Shown: piece by piece, positions 1-8,441 of the stretch | How the letters are laid out: each line of letters starts with the position of its first letter | Numbering within the stretch: position 1 is the first letter of the stretch | Source of the DNA: Paractinoplanes toevensis | GTDB taxonomy: Bacteria > Actinomycetota > Actinomycetes > Mycobacteriales > Micromonosporaceae | Direction: 5' to 3' | DNA: 64,000 nucleotides | Assembly: GCF_018332695.1 (NCBI RefSeq) | Contig: NZ_BOQN01000087.1 | Coordinates: 62,001 to 126,000, forward strand | Translations under genes and position numbers: made by a program | The notes under the pieces: model-generated | The model's database searches: none | What the model saw: only the letters and a program-made list of their open reading frames with translations | Told to the model about the DNA's origin: nothing

Positions 1-650
1 GCGCCGTTCGACCAGGCGAACGGCAGCACCGACTGCCAGCTGCCCGTCTTGCCCGGCTGGATGTTCAGGCCCCACTTGGCGCCGGCCTTCGACTGCATCG
101 CCGCCGCCATCGCGGTCAGGTCGTCCCACGTCTTCGGCCCGTCCGGGAAACCCGCCGTCGCCGCCAAATCCTTTCGGTAGTAGATGCCGCGGGTCTCCAC
201 GTACCAGGGCACCCCGAACGACGTGCCGTCGACCACCGTGGTGTCCCAGGCGCCCGGGAAGAACGCGTCGGAGGCGAACAGGTCGGTGGGGGTCGGGTCG
301 AGGGCGCCGGTCTTCGCGAACTCGCCCTGCATCGTGGTGCCGATCATCGACACGTCCGGGGTCTGCTTCGCCGCGATCGCGCTGGCGATCTTCTGGTGGG
401 CCGCGTCCCACGGCACCGCCGTGACGTTCACCTTCGCGTCCGGGTTCTCGGCGGTGAACGCCTTCGCGAACTCGGCGAGCTTCTCCCCCTCCGTACCCAT
501 CGCCCAGACGGTGATCTCCCCGCTGGCCTTGCCGTCGCTGACCGCCTTGGCGGTCTCGTTGTCTCCGCTCGAGTCACGGCCGCAGCCGGCCGCGACGCTC
601 AGCGCCATCGCCGCGGCAGCGGCGGCGGCGACGATCGATCGATGCCTCAT
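1..650 (-). CDS. Sugar ABC transporter substrate-binding lipoprotein (family 1), 3' end outside window
   Basis: Extracellular solute-binding protein of a carbohydrate ABC importer; about 216 residues are present and the C-terminus runs off the left edge. The N-terminus is a lipoprotein signal (charged MRHRS, an alanine-rich core, lipobox VAAGC). It is followed by the family pattern GEITVWAMGTEGEKLAEF and by WYVETRGIYYRKD, typical of the first lobe of maltose/cellobiose-type binding proteins. The ATG at 650 overlaps the stop of the upstream LacI gene (ATGA, 647-650), so the two are probably co-translated and the regulator is probably dedicated to this importer. The sugar cannot be told from sequence; permeases would lie beyond position 1. 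Confidence 0.9.
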   Translation of the reverse strand, partial: MRHRSIVAAAAAAAMALSVAAGCGRDSSGDNETAKAVSDGKASGEITVWAMGTEGEKLAEFAKAFTAENPDAKVNVTAVPWDAAHQKIASAIAAKQTPDVSMIGTTMQGEFAKTGALDPTPTDLFASDAFFPGAWDTTVVDGTSFGVPWYVETRGIYYRKDLAATAGFPDGPKTWDDLTAMAAAMQSKAGAKWGLNIQPGKTGSWQSVLPFAWSNG

Positions 651-1636
651 CGGTGAACCTCCGGGGAGTGGATGCCGCAGCTGCGCCGGACGACCAGCCG
701 CGTGGGAAGGACCCGCCGCCGCGGGGCGGCGGGATGCTCGGTGTCTTCGGTGATGCGCCGGTTCAGCCAGCGGGCCGCGGTCGCGCCGAGTTCCCGCATC
801 GGCTGGCGCACCGTGGTCAACCCGGCGAAGCGGGCCGCGAGCAGGTCGTCCCAGCCGGTCACGGCCAGATCCTCGGGAACCCGCAACCCCGCCTTCTCGG
901 CGGCCAGCAGCACGCCGAGGGCGATCTCGTCGTTCGCGCACACCACGGCCCGGCCCGGCTGCAACGGCGCCCGTTCACCGGCTTCAAGGTCAAAACCCTG
1001 GGTGCGTACGAGGTGGGGAGGTTCCGCTTTCGACAGGGCCTGGCGTACGCCGTCCCAGCGGCCCCGCACGTCCGGGGCCACGTCCGGGTCACCGACGAAC
1101 GTGAACCGCCGGTGCCCGTGCCCGAGCAGGTGCTCGACGAGCTGTTTCGCGGTCCCGGCGTTACGGGCGCGGACCGTGTCGACCCCCGGCACCGGGTCGC
1201 GGGCCAGCAGCACCACCGGTACCGCCAGGGACGTGATCACCTCGTCCGGGACGGTCTGCCCCATCACGGTCAGCCCGTCCACCCGCCCGGCCAGCTCCCG
1301 CACCGCCGCCTCGGCGTCGTCGCGGCCGCTGGTGGCCAGGATCAGCACACTCGAACCGAACCCGGCCGCCGCCGCCTCGTAGCCGAGGATCACCTCGGCG
1401 TAGTACGGGCCGACCAGATCCGGGAAGACGATGCCGTTCGCGGCGTGCCGGCCCTCGGCGAGGGAGCGGCCCAGCCGGCTCGGTGTGAACCGCAACTGCC
1501 GGGCGGCCGCCCACACCCGCTCCCGGGTCTGCTGGGTGACCAGGTCGGAGTCGCGCATGGCCCGCGACACGGTAGCGATGGAGACGCCCGCCAACTGCGC
1601 GACCTGGTAGATCGTCGCCTTTGAAAGCGCTTTCAT
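647..1636 (-). CDS. LacI-family transcriptional regulator
   Basis: Repressor of about 329 residues. The N-terminal LacI helix-turn-helix and hinge are clear (ATIYQVAQLAGVSIATVSRA), followed by a periplasmic-binding-protein-like effector domain with the usual C-terminal LTTVRQPMRELG segment. I chose the ATG at 1636 because it places the HTH about 6 residues from the N-terminus, as in the family; an ATG at 1642 and one at 1669 are in frame but would add an unusual extension. The gene is coupled by ATGA to the sugar-binding lipoprotein, so it most likely senses that sugar. A perfect operator-like palindrome covers the start codon (1622-1635), which suggests autoregulation. Confidence 0.9.
   Translation of the reverse strand: MKALSKATIYQVAQLAGVSIATVSRAMRDSDLVTQQTRERVWAAARQLRFTPSRLGRSLAEGRHAANGIVFPDLVGPYYAEVILGYEAAAAGFGSSVLILATSGRDDAEAAVRELAGRVDGLTVMGQTVPDEVITSLAVPVVLLARDPVPGVDTVRARNAGTAKQLVEHLLGHGHRRFTFVGDPDVAPDVRGRWDGVRQALSKAEPPHLVRTQGFDLEAGERAPLQPGRAVVCANDEIALGVLLAAEKAGLRVPEDLAVTGWDDLLAARFAGLTTVRQPMRELGATAARWLNRRITEDTEHPAAPRRRVLPTRLVVRRSCGIHSPEVHR
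1622..1635. promoter_or_regulatory. LacI-type operator palindrome over the LacI start codon
   Basis: TGAAAGCGCTTTCA is a perfect 14-bp palindrome with the central CG pair typical of LacI-family operators. It covers the first codons of the regulator gene (ATG AAA GCG CTT TCA). A related imperfect half-site (AAACGCTTCC) lies upstream at about 1718-1727. Binding here would block translation-start or elongation of the regulator/transporter message. The role is inferred from position and symmetry. Confidence 0.5.
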
Positions 1637-1726
1637 CGCCATTGCCGGAACGTAACCCCGGCGTAACACCGGCGAAACTTGGGGAATTCACGGATTCACG
1701 ATGAGCGATTTCCGCCAAAACGCTTC

Positions 1727-1772
1727 CAAGACAAGAAAGCGGGGCGGGCCGCCTTCCGGCGACCCGCCCCGC
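1727..1772 (-). terminator. Rho-independent terminator of the TylF-type methyltransferase gene
   Basis: On the minus strand a perfect 10-bp GC stem (arms 1763-1772 and 1739-1748, 14-nt loop) is followed by the T-rich tract TTTCTTGTCTT. It sits 13 bp after the methyltransferase stop codon at 1785. Confidence 0.8.
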
Positions 1773-1784
1773 GTGTGCGGTCCT

Positions 1785-2657
1785 TCAGCGGTCCCAGTTC
1801 TCCGGCGGCTTCACCGCGACCCGGCCCTCGTCCATGCGCAGCAGCAACAGCGGCAGGCCGGTCTGCTCCAGCCACTCGTCCACGGCCCGCTTCGCGCCGT
1901 CCCACCAGCCGTAGTCGTCCAGCAGCAGCACGCCGCCCGGCACCAGGCGCGGCCACAGGTGCTCCAGCTCGTGCCTGGTCGACTCGTACCAGTCGGTGTC
2001 CAGCCGCAGGATGCTGATCTTCTCCGGCACGTTCGCCGGGATCGTCTCCTCGACCTTGCCCTTGTAGTAGTGGATCTTCTCTTCCGGGTAGCCGGACAGA
2101 CCCATCGTCTCCTGCACGTCCTCCAGGGACGCGTACGCCCACACCCCGGACGTGATGTCGCTGGCCGCCAGCATCTCCGCCGCCGACTTGCCGTCGTGCC
2201 GCTTGTCGTGCTCGCTGGGCTCGCTCATCCCCTCGAACGTGTCGTACAGGTGCAGGTCGCGGCTGGTGTCGCCGCCCTCCTGCAGCACCTTCGCGATGGC
2301 CAGCATGCTGCCGCCACGCCACACCCCGCACTCCACCACATCACCCGGGATGTTGTTCTTCGCCACGTAGCGGGTCGCGGCGATCAGGGCGTGCAGCTTC
2401 CCCGGGGAGGTCATCGTCCGCGGCTTCACCGCACGGATGATCGCCCGCGCGCCCTCGTCGTAGTCCGCCGGGAACTTGATCTCGGGAGCCTCGGCCGGCT
2501 TCGGCACCGGTGTCGGCTCGGGCTTCGGTTCCGGCTTGGCCACCGGCGGCTTCGGCTGCGCCACCCGCGCACGGCGGATTTCGTAGCCGGTCAGGCTTTT
2601 CAGCACGCGGTTGGCGCTTTTGCGAACGGTCACGGCGCGTAATGTACTGAGATTCAC
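1785..2657 (-). CDS. TylF/MycF-family O-methyltransferase
   Basis: SAM-dependent methyltransferase of 290 residues. The first about 65 residues are a basic stretch then a Pro/Lys/Glu-rich linker (VAKPEPKPEPTPVPKP). The catalytic part follows with the TylF family pattern: GDVVECGVWRGGSM (SAM loop), LYDTFEGMSEPS, and the metal-binding ILRLDTDWYEST ... GGVLLLDDYGWWDGAKRAVD acidic cluster. Macrocin O-methyltransferase (TylF) and MycF methylate sugar hydroxyls on macrolides, but stand-alone homologues are common in actinomycetes and the substrate here is unknown. The proline-rich N-terminal extension is unusual for the family. It is monocistronic, with its own terminator. Confidence 0.85.
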   Translation of the reverse strand: MNLSTLRAVTVRKSANRVLKSLTGYEIRRARVAQPKPPVAKPEPKPEPTPVPKPAEAPEIKFPADYDEGARAIIRAVKPRTMTSPGKLHALIAATRYVAKNNIPGDVVECGVWRGGSMLAIAKVLQEGGDTSRDLHLYDTFEGMSEPSEHDKRHDGKSAAEMLAASDITSGVWAYASLEDVQETMGLSGYPEEKIHYYKGKVEETIPANVPEKISILRLDTDWYESTRHELEHLWPRLVPGGVLLLDDYGWWDGAKRAVDEWLEQTGLPLLLLRMDEGRVAVKPPENWDR

Positions 2658-2708
2658 AGCACATGAACAAGGGGAACACGGGAAGTTGATGGGAAGGTGC
2701 CGAATGCC

Positions 2709-3641
2709 CTATTGGTGACGGCCCGCCCGGTCCAGCGCCGCGAGCGCGCCGGCGACCAGCTCACCCACCAGATCCTCGGCCGCCGCGAGGCCGCCGATCA
2801 GGTCGACACCCTCCCCGGCCCAGACCGGAAGCGGCGGGATCACCCCGCTCGCGACGTCCCGCTGATACTGCCCCCGATCGGTCGACCCGCTCGCCAGATA
2901 AGGGTGACCGAGCGTACGCGCCGTGTAACGATCCGGCCACGCCGACCCGCGGGCGACGTCCAGCCGCCGGCTGCGCTCGGTGTCGTCGCCCCGCCCGGCC
3001 AGGATCGCGGCCGTGATGACCGGATCGACCAGCGCCTCGGCGGTCGCCTGGAACCGGGTGCCCAGCAGCGCCCCCGCCGCACCCAGCGCCAGCACCGCCG
3101 CCACCCCGCGCCCGTCCGCGATGCCACCGGCGGCCAGCACCGGCACGTCCCCGGCCAGATCCACCACCACCGGCACGAACGGCAGGGTGGACCGCCCCTT
3201 GCCGGCCCCGTGCCCACCCGCCTCGGTGCCCTGAGCGACCAGCACGTCAGCACCCGCGTCGAGCGCCCGCTTCGCCTCGTCGAGGTCAGTGACCTGCGTG
3301 ATCAACCGCGCGCCGGCCGCTTTGACCGCCCCCGCGAACGGTGCCGGATCGCCGAACGACAGCATCACCGTCCGGGCGCCGTGCTCGAGCACCCGGTGCA
3401 CCGCGTTCACATCGATCGCCCAGGTCAGCAGGCCCACACCCCACGGCCGGCCGCAGCCGGCCAGCACCGGCAGCTCCCGGTCCAGCCACGCCGGATCGCC
3501 GTCACCGGAGCCGAGCAGGCCCAGCCCGCCGCCCCGCGACACCGCCGCGGCCAGCGCCCCACCGGCCGACCCGCCCATCGGCGCCAGCACGATCGGATGC
3601 TGCACCCCGAACATCCGGGTGAACCGTGTCGACAAGCCCAT
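2709..3641 (-). CDS. Nitronate monooxygenase family FMN enzyme
   Basis: FMN-dependent TIM-barrel oxygenase of the nitronate monooxygenase (2-nitropropane dioxygenase) family, which oxidises alkyl nitronates such as propionate-3-nitronate. Seen: N-terminal HPIVLAPMGGSAGG, the VAQGTEAGGHG motif carrying the catalytic His, and the phosphate-binding PVLAAGGIADGRG and AGALLGTRF segments, in the expected order. At 310 residues it is near usual length. A strong Shine-Dalgarno AGGAGG lies before the ATG at 3641. The exact substrate is inferred only from the family. Confidence 0.9.
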   Translation of the reverse strand: MGLSTRFTRMFGVQHPIVLAPMGGSAGGALAAAVSRGGGLGLLGSGDGDPAWLDRELPVLAGCGRPWGVGLLTWAIDVNAVHRVLEHGARTVMLSFGDPAPFAGAVKAAGARLITQVTDLDEAKRALDAGADVLVAQGTEAGGHGAGKGRSTLPFVPVVVDLAGDVPVLAAGGIADGRGVAAVLALGAAGALLGTRFQATAEALVDPVITAAILAGRGDDTERSRRLDVARGSAWPDRYTARTLGHPYLASGSTDRGQYQRDVASGVIPPLPVWAGEGVDLIGGLAAAEDLVGELVAGALAALDRAGRHQ

Positions 3642-3680
3642 TCCCCGTGCCCTCCTTTGTGGACGGTTAGCATCGTCGGC

Positions 3681-4004
3681 GTGAGTAGTGACTTCGCCTT
3701 CTGGAAAGTGTGCCGGGGCGACCCGGGGGAGATCTTCGACGAGCTGGCCGAAGGGCTCACAGCGGCGCTCCAGGCCAGTTCCGACGTGTCCGGGTTTCGC
3801 GGCGAGTTACTGTCGCGGTGGCCCGATCTGGTGGACGTGCTCGAACCGGCGGCCGAAGACCTGCTCGAAGCGCCCGGGGACGCCGCGAAATACGTGCTGC
3901 TCACCCTGCCGGTCGGCATGCTCGACCGGCTCGACGACATCCTCGGCCTGGCCCGGCGGTACGAGTTGAGCGGCTACAGCGGTGTGGCCGATCAGGTGCT
4001 CTGA
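3681..4004 (+). CDS. Hypothetical acidic protein, 107 residues
   Basis: Starts at GTG 3681 with SSDFAFWKVCRGDPGEIFDELAEG and is acidic and helical, with a Trp-Cys near the N-terminus. I do not recognise the family. A likely -10 (TAGCAT, 3668-3673) ends 7 nt before the GTG, the spacing of leaderless actinobacterial transcripts. It is divergent from the nitronate monooxygenase. The same frame continues after the stop with an open tail ending GDIDPILAARIETMLDLR at 4079, so the protein may once have been longer. It may be an immunity- or contact-type small protein, but nothing proves that. Confidence 0.65.
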   Translation: MSSDFAFWKVCRGDPGEIFDELAEGLTAALQASSDVSGFRGELLSRWPDLVDVLEPAAEDLLEAPGDAAKYVLLTLPVGMLDRLDDILGLARRYELSGYSGVADQVL

Positions 4005-4190
4005 CCGTGGCGACGACCGTCGGGCGACATCGACCCGATCCTCGCGGCGCGCATCGAGACCATGCTGGACCTGCGGTAGCCGGGAGGGCTCTTCGCGCCG
4101 GGCCCGCCCGGCGGTGGCGCGCGGAGCGTTCGTCGCACCCGGCGGGACCGGGGTGGCGGGACTCTCGATGCCCGTACCTCTGGATGTTGT

Positions 4191-5048
4191 TTATGGGATC
4201 TGCTTGAGGGCGTTCGTCGTTGACTCCGTCGACGCCGGCAGCAGGGGCAGGCGGACCGCCGGGGTGGGGATCAGACCCTGGGCGTGCAGGACGGCCTTGA
4301 TCACCGTGGGGTTGGGCTCGGCGAACAACGCGGCCGACAGCGTCGACAGGCGGTGGCCCAGCGGGCGGGCCGCGGTGGCGTCGCCCTGCCGCCATGCCTC
4401 GATCAGGGTGGCGAAATCGGACGTCGCCAGGTGGGCCGACGCGAGGATGGCGCCGTGGGCGCCCAGCGCCAGCAGCGGGGAGACGACGACGTCGTCGCCG
4501 CCCAGAATGGCGAAATCGGGCGGCGGGGCGGACATCAGGGTGATCACGTCGGGGTCGATGGCTCCCGTGGCCAGCTTGATGCCGCGCACGCCCTCGATGG
4601 CGGCTATCCGGGTCAGGGCCTGCGCCGACAACGGCTGGGCGGTGCGGTAGGGCACGTGGTAGACGATCAGCGGGACCGGGCTCGCCGCGGCCAGTGCCGT
4701 CAGGTGCGCGATCACACCGTCCTCGCCGGGGCGCAGGAACGCGGGCACCAGGCTCAGCGCGGCCGCCACGGCCGGGCGGTCGGCGAGGACACGCAGGTCG
4801 TCGGGGGTGTTCGCGCCCACCGTCAGCGGGGCCTCGTGCTCCCGGCAGACCGCGGCCAGCAGATCGAGCACGTCGCGGCGCTCCTGGGCGGTCAGGGCGC
4901 CGGGTTCGCCGGTCGTGCCCAGCGCGACCAGGCCCGCGGCGCCGTCGGTCAGCACCTTTCTCGCGAGAAGCTCCAGCGCGGGCAGCGCGACCGCGCCGGA
5001 CTCGCCGAACGGGGTGATCATCGGGACGTGCAGGCCGGTCAGCAGCAT
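4191..5048 (-). CDS. DapA/NAL-family lyase (dihydrodipicolinate-synthase-like)
   Basis: Class I aldolase of 285 residues. Diagnostic positions are present: GTTGEPGAL (about residues 44-52, pyruvate-carboxylate loop), the catalytic YHVPYRT (Tyr130) and the Schiff-base lysine in GIKLATG (Lys158). It lacks the extra features that would assign it to lysine biosynthesis and stands alone, away from other dap genes. It could therefore be an N-acetylneuraminate lyase-like, KDG-aldolase-like or other pyruvate-dependent enzyme. The start ATG 5048 has the Shine-Dalgarno GGTAGGAGG. Confidence 0.85.
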   Translation of the reverse strand: MLLTGLHVPMITPFGESGAVALPALELLARKVLTDGAAGLVALGTTGEPGALTAQERRDVLDLLAAVCREHEAPLTVGANTPDDLRVLADRPAVAAALSLVPAFLRPGEDGVIAHLTALAAASPVPLIVYHVPYRTAQPLSAQALTRIAAIEGVRGIKLATGAIDPDVITLMSAPPPDFAILGGDDVVVSPLLALGAHGAILASAHLATSDFATLIEAWRQGDATAARPLGHRLSTLSAALFAEPNPTVIKAVLHAQGLIPTPAVRLPLLPASTESTTNALKQIP

Positions 5049-5116
5049 GCCTCCTACCGTGCCGGGCCGAACGGGTTAGGTCCAGTTAATTCGGCTGACG
5101 GATGTTTAAGCGCGAC

Positions 5117-5980
5117 TTACGAATGGCCCGCCCGCGCGGCCTCGCCGAACGCCTGGGTGCCGAGGACGACCGCCAGGGCCAGCCGCTCCGCGTCCGCGGT
5201 GCCCGGCTCCGCCGTGTAGACGGTGATCCGCAGGTCGTCGGTGGCCACGATCAGCGTGTCGCAGTCCAGGCTGATCCGGCCGACCGCCGGATGGTCGACG
5301 ACCTTGTGCTTCGCCGGCTCGGCCGGCATCGGCAGGGCCGGCGCCTCCCACAACTCGGCGAACCGCGGGACGGCGCCGAGCTCCCCGATCAGCCTCTTCA
5401 GCTCCCGGTCGGCCGGATAGCGCGACGCGGTCATCCGCAGATCGGCGACCAGCAGCGCCTCATGGTCGGCCTGCTCCCGCGCGGTGTGCACGACCCGGTT
5501 ACGCAACCCGGTCAGGTTGCGCCAGATCGTGTTGCGTTCCAGGCCGCGCCAGCCCGACGTGTCACCCATCAGCGCGTCGTACGGCGCGTTCGCCATCACC
5601 AGCGTCCAGGTCGCGTCGTAGACCACCACCGGGGTGTGCGACAGCCGGTCCAGCAGCCGCTGCACGCTCGGCGTCACCTGCGACTTCACCACGTCGAGCC
5701 CCGGCGCGGCGTGCCCGGCCAGCCGGTACAGCAGATCCCGCTCGGAACCGGCCAGCCGCAACGCCCGGGCCAGGGCCTCGACCACCTGCGCCGACGGTGC
5801 CGTCGCCCGGCCCTGCTCCAGCCGGGTCAGATAGTCGGCCGAGATCCCGGCCAGACCGGCCAGCTCCTCCCGGCGCAACCCGGCCGCCCGCCGCCGCCGG
5901 CCCACCGGCACCCCGACCGCGTCCGGCGCGACCCGATCCCGCCAGCGCCGCACCGTCCGGCCGAACTCCCACGTCTCCAC
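5117..5980 (-). CDS. XRE-family regulator with MmyB-like C-terminal domain
   Basis: 287-residue DNA-binding protein. An XRE helix-turn-helix occupies roughly residues 5-70 (LRREELAGLAGISADYLTRLEQGR is the HTH core), followed by a PAS-like MmyB domain (VVVYDATWTLVMANAPYDALMGD ... GERNTIWRNLTGLRNRV-type segment). MmyB-type regulators bind fatty-acid-like ligands and control methylenomycin or nearby oxidoreductase genes in Streptomyces. Here no target gene is obvious; the next gene is a broken membrane protein in the same orientation. The start at ATG 5980 puts the HTH at the N-terminus as expected. Confidence 0.88.
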   Translation of the reverse strand: METWEFGRTVRRWRDRVAPDAVGVPVGRRRRAAGLRREELAGLAGISADYLTRLEQGRATAPSAQVVEALARALRLAGSERDLLYRLAGHAAPGLDVVKSQVTPSVQRLLDRLSHTPVVVYDATWTLVMANAPYDALMGDTSGWRGLERNTIWRNLTGLRNRVVHTAREQADHEALLVADLRMTASRYPADRELKRLIGELGAVPRFAELWEAPALPMPAEPAKHKVVDHPAVGRISLDCDTLIVATDDLRITVYTAEPGTADAERLALAVVLGTQAFGEAARAGHS

Positions 5981-6029
5981 GACGTCCAGTCTGCGGGTTC
6001 GCGGTGGTGCTGTCCTGGCCCTGATGGTC

Positions 6030-6414
6030 CTAGGAGACGCGCAGGCCCAGACTGAGTTGCCAGCTCCGCCAGCCGGCCACCAGGGCCAGCGGAATCAGCG
6101 CCACCCCGCACACCACGGCGCCGCCCACCGCCGACGTGACGACCTGCCAGGTCACCACGACCAGGACCGCCACCTGGGCGAGCACCGGCGGAAGGTACAT
6201 GAGCCGGGCCCAGAGCGGCGTATCCGGCCGCGGTGGGGAGGCTCGCCGGCCCGTGTCGGAACCGGGCCCCGAAGGCGATCATGAACGGGACCACGACCAG
6301 CAGCAAGGTCGCGACGGCGCCGCGGTCCGGCCCGCCCGCCACCAGCACGACCACCGCGGCGACGACCGTGGCCAGCACGATCCCCACCACCGGCACCAAC
6401 GACCGACGTGTCAC
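6030..6414 (-). pseudogene. Small multi-pass membrane protein interrupted by a frameshift
   Basis: The GTG at 6414 overlaps the stop of the diguanylate cyclase gene (GTGA). It opens VTRRSLVPVVGIVLATVVAAVVV... with two hydrophobic segments and FMIAFGARFRHG. From about 6260 the hydrophobic pattern moves to another frame, which reads LWARLMYLPPVLAQVAVLVVVTW and GWRSWQLSLGLRVS and stops at TAG 6030-6032. The two halves look like one four-helix membrane protein of about 128 residues, so I infer a single indel near 6255-6275. The alternatives are two overlapping small genes or a sequencing error. Confidence 0.5.
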
Positions 6415-7889
6415 ACCGCCATCGATACCTGATCCCCACCACCAGCTGTCAAGGTCTGGTGGTCGTCGCGTACGGTCCGGTCCCGGCCGGTCGCCTTCGC
6501 GCGGTACAGGGCGCGGTCGGCGCGGCTCACCAACTCGTCGGCGGTCTCGGCCCCGTCGAACACCGCGAGGCCGGCGGAGAAGGTCTGCCCGCGCGGGCAC
6601 ACGGCGCGCAGTCGCTCGACGATCGCGGTCGCCTCGTCGCCGCCGCGGCCGGCCAGGACGATGCCGAACTCCTCGCCGCCGTAGCGGGCCAGCAGGTCCT
6701 CGTCGCGCAGCTGCCCGGTCCAGGCCGCGGCCGCCTCCTTCAGCAGCAGGTCACCGGCCGGGTGCCCGTACTCGTCGTTGAATTTCTTGAAGAAGTCGAG
6801 GTCGATCATGCCGACGACGAGGGAGTGGCCGCCGCGGCGGGCCTTCGCCAGTTCCCGGTTCAGGCGGTCGTCCCAGGCCCGGCGGTTCGGCACCCCGGTC
6901 AGGCCGTCGTTGTGGGCCAGGCTCTCCATCTGCCGGGCCAGCCGGTGCATCTGGCCGAGCAGAAGTTTCATCCGGGCCACCACCAGCAGGAAGAGGACGG
7001 CACTGCCGACCGCCACCGCGGACCAGTCCACCCGGCCGTGCTGGAACACCCCCTGCGCGGCGAGGATGGCGGGCGCCAGCAGGGAGGCCACGGTGAGCAG
7101 GGTGAGCCGCGGCATCGTCAGCGTGACCTCGTCGCTGGTCGCCGGCTTGCCCACGTCGGCCATCCGGGGATGCAGCGCGGCGGCCGCGGTGAGCAGGTAG
7201 GTCAGCAGCCAGCCACTGTCCAGGTAACTGATCTCGACGCCGGCCAGCTGCGCGATGCTGTAGGTGACGTCCGGCAGCAGCCGGGCGATCTGGGCGAGGA
7301 TGAGCAGCCGGTTCGGGCGCAGCCCGAGCGCGCCGGGGGTGGTCGCCGACCGCACCGTGAGCGTGATGAGCAGTACGTCGAGGACCGGGTAGGCGAGCGA
7401 CACGAGCTGGTCGGCCAGGCCGGCGTGATCGCCCAGGCTGATCGGCCGCACCCAGAACGACCATGCCGGCAGCGCGAGCGCGGTGGACAGGATCAACGCG
7501 TCGATCATCCCGACCCGGTCCCGGCCGCCCGTGCGGCGCAAAATCATCATTCCCAGGCCGGCGATCGACAGAGGGTAGGACGGCAGGTAGAACAGGTCGG
7601 CCCAGCCCGGGTACGGATCGACGTGCGCGACGTTCTCCAGGTAGTCGTAAACGGCGTCGCCGGTCACCGACAGGGCCATGCCGGCCAGCAGCAGGCACCA
7701 CATCAGCGGCCGCTCCGGCCGGCGCCGCCGGATGCCCACCAGCATGATCACGCAGGACGCGACGCCGATGCCCTCGAAGCAGAGCGAGGCCGGCGGCGTG
7801 CCGTAGGGCAGCCAGGGGTAGCTCAGGGCGATCGGTACGCCGACGACCAGCATCCACACCCATGCCGGAGTGTCGCCCAACCTCTTCAC
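6411..7889 (-). CDS. Membrane-bound diguanylate cyclase (GGDEF)
   Basis: Makes c-di-GMP. About eight to ten hydrophobic helices fill the first 300 residues as a membrane sensor module. A linker (RMKLLLGQMHRLARQMESLAH) leads to the GGDEF domain: NDGLTGVPNRRAWD, DLDFFKKFNDEYGHPAGD and the active-site loop RYGGEEFGIV, which is intact, so the enzyme is probably active. There is no EAL domain. I favour GTG 7889 because the only longer start, a TTG at 7940, has its purine-rich tract directly against the codon; residues 1-10 are uncertain. The gene is coupled to the small membrane protein downstream. In actinomycetes c-di-GMP controls development (for example through BldD). Confidence 0.9.
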   Translation of the reverse strand: MKRLGDTPAWVWMLVVGVPIALSYPWLPYGTPPASLCFEGIGVASCVIMLVGIRRRRPERPLMWCLLLAGMALSVTGDAVYDYLENVAHVDPYPGWADLFYLPSYPLSIAGLGMMILRRTGGRDRVGMIDALILSTALALPAWSFWVRPISLGDHAGLADQLVSLAYPVLDVLLITLTVRSATTPGALGLRPNRLLILAQIARLLPDVTYSIAQLAGVEISYLDSGWLLTYLLTAAAALHPRMADVGKPATSDEVTLTMPRLTLLTVASLLAPAILAAQGVFQHGRVDWSAVAVGSAVLFLLVVARMKLLLGQMHRLARQMESLAHNDGLTGVPNRRAWDDRLNRELAKARRGGHSLVVGMIDLDFFKKFNDEYGHPAGDLLLKEAAAAWTGQLRDEDLLARYGGEEFGIVLAGRGGDEATAIVERLRAVCPRGQTFSAGLAVFDGAETADELVSRADRALYRAKATGRDRTVRDDHQTLTAGGGDQVSMAV

Positions 7890-7955
7890 ACGGTGGCTAT
7901 CGGCCGACCGGCAACCCGGCTTGAGCCCTCGTATCGACAATCTCCGCGCGTCAGA

Positions 7956-7989
7956 ATTATCGGATTGCTATTAACGGCAATCTGATAAT
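7956..7989. repeat. AT-rich inverted repeat between zinc-ribbon and GGDEF genes
   Basis: Arms ATTATCGGATTGC (7956-7968) and GCAATCTGATAAT (7977-7989) pair over 13 bp with one mismatch around an 8-nt loop. It is strikingly AT-rich for this genome. It lies downstream of the zinc-ribbon gene and upstream of the diguanylate cyclase, both on the minus strand. It could act as a terminator for the former or as an operator for the latter. No T-run follows, which favours an operator or a structured leader. Confidence 0.55.
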
Positions 7990-8028
7990 CGAGAAACGGA
8001 CATAACCGGCGGTACACCATAGTGACTG

Positions 8029-8334
8029 TTATGGGCGCTCGGGCTGCTCGAGAACCTCGAAGACACCCGTCGGAGATACGACGGTCTTCGTCGTCCCGGG
8101 CGCGATCCGAATCTCGTGCCCGTCGATCCGGATGGTGACCAAACCGCGAAACTGGACCGTGCGGCGCGCCGCTCCTCGGGGCCTCGGTAGCGCGCGGCGC
8201 GCCCAGCTCGCGAGCCGGGCGCGTTCGAGGCACATCGAGCAGCTCCGGGTGGGACGCCCTGCCGACGAGACGAACGCTCCGCTCTCCCTTTCCAGGTGGC
8301 AGCGGGGACACCGTCGTGATTCCGATTCGAACAT
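8029..8334 (-). CDS. Small zinc-ribbon protein
   Basis: 101-residue protein with two Cys pairs, RCPRC near the N-terminus and SCSMC about 24 residues later, forming a likely four-Cys zinc ribbon. A basic helix follows (LERARLASWARRALPRPRG), then a small beta-rich part (VTIRIDGHEIRIAPG). It looks like a nucleic-acid-binding or regulatory protein, but I cannot name a family. I chose ATG 8334 (MFESES) over ATG 8397 because the extra 21 residues are uncharged filler. It is divergent from the hydrolase at 8442. Confidence 0.65.
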   Translation of the reverse strand: MFESESRRCPRCHLERESGAFVSSAGRPTRSCSMCLERARLASWARRALPRPRGAARRTVQFRGLVTIRIDGHEIRIAPGTTKTVVSPTGVFEVLEQPERP

Positions 8335-8441
8335 ATGTACAAAGTAGGCGGGGGTCTGACAACCCGGCCCGGTGGGCACATGGTCGAGGACGGACACCCG
8401 GGCGCTATCGTGCCGGCAAGCTCAATGCGCGGGAGCGGTTC

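Noticed and set aside
184..753. Open frame on the plus strand across the sugar-binding gene
   Set aside because: Antisense of a clear lipoprotein gene with lipobox and family motifs.
4005..4080. Open in-frame tail GDIDPILAARIETMLDLR after the 3681 gene stop
   Set aside because: It follows an in-frame stop and has no start or ribosome site, so I treat it as noncoding or a remnant rather than a gene.
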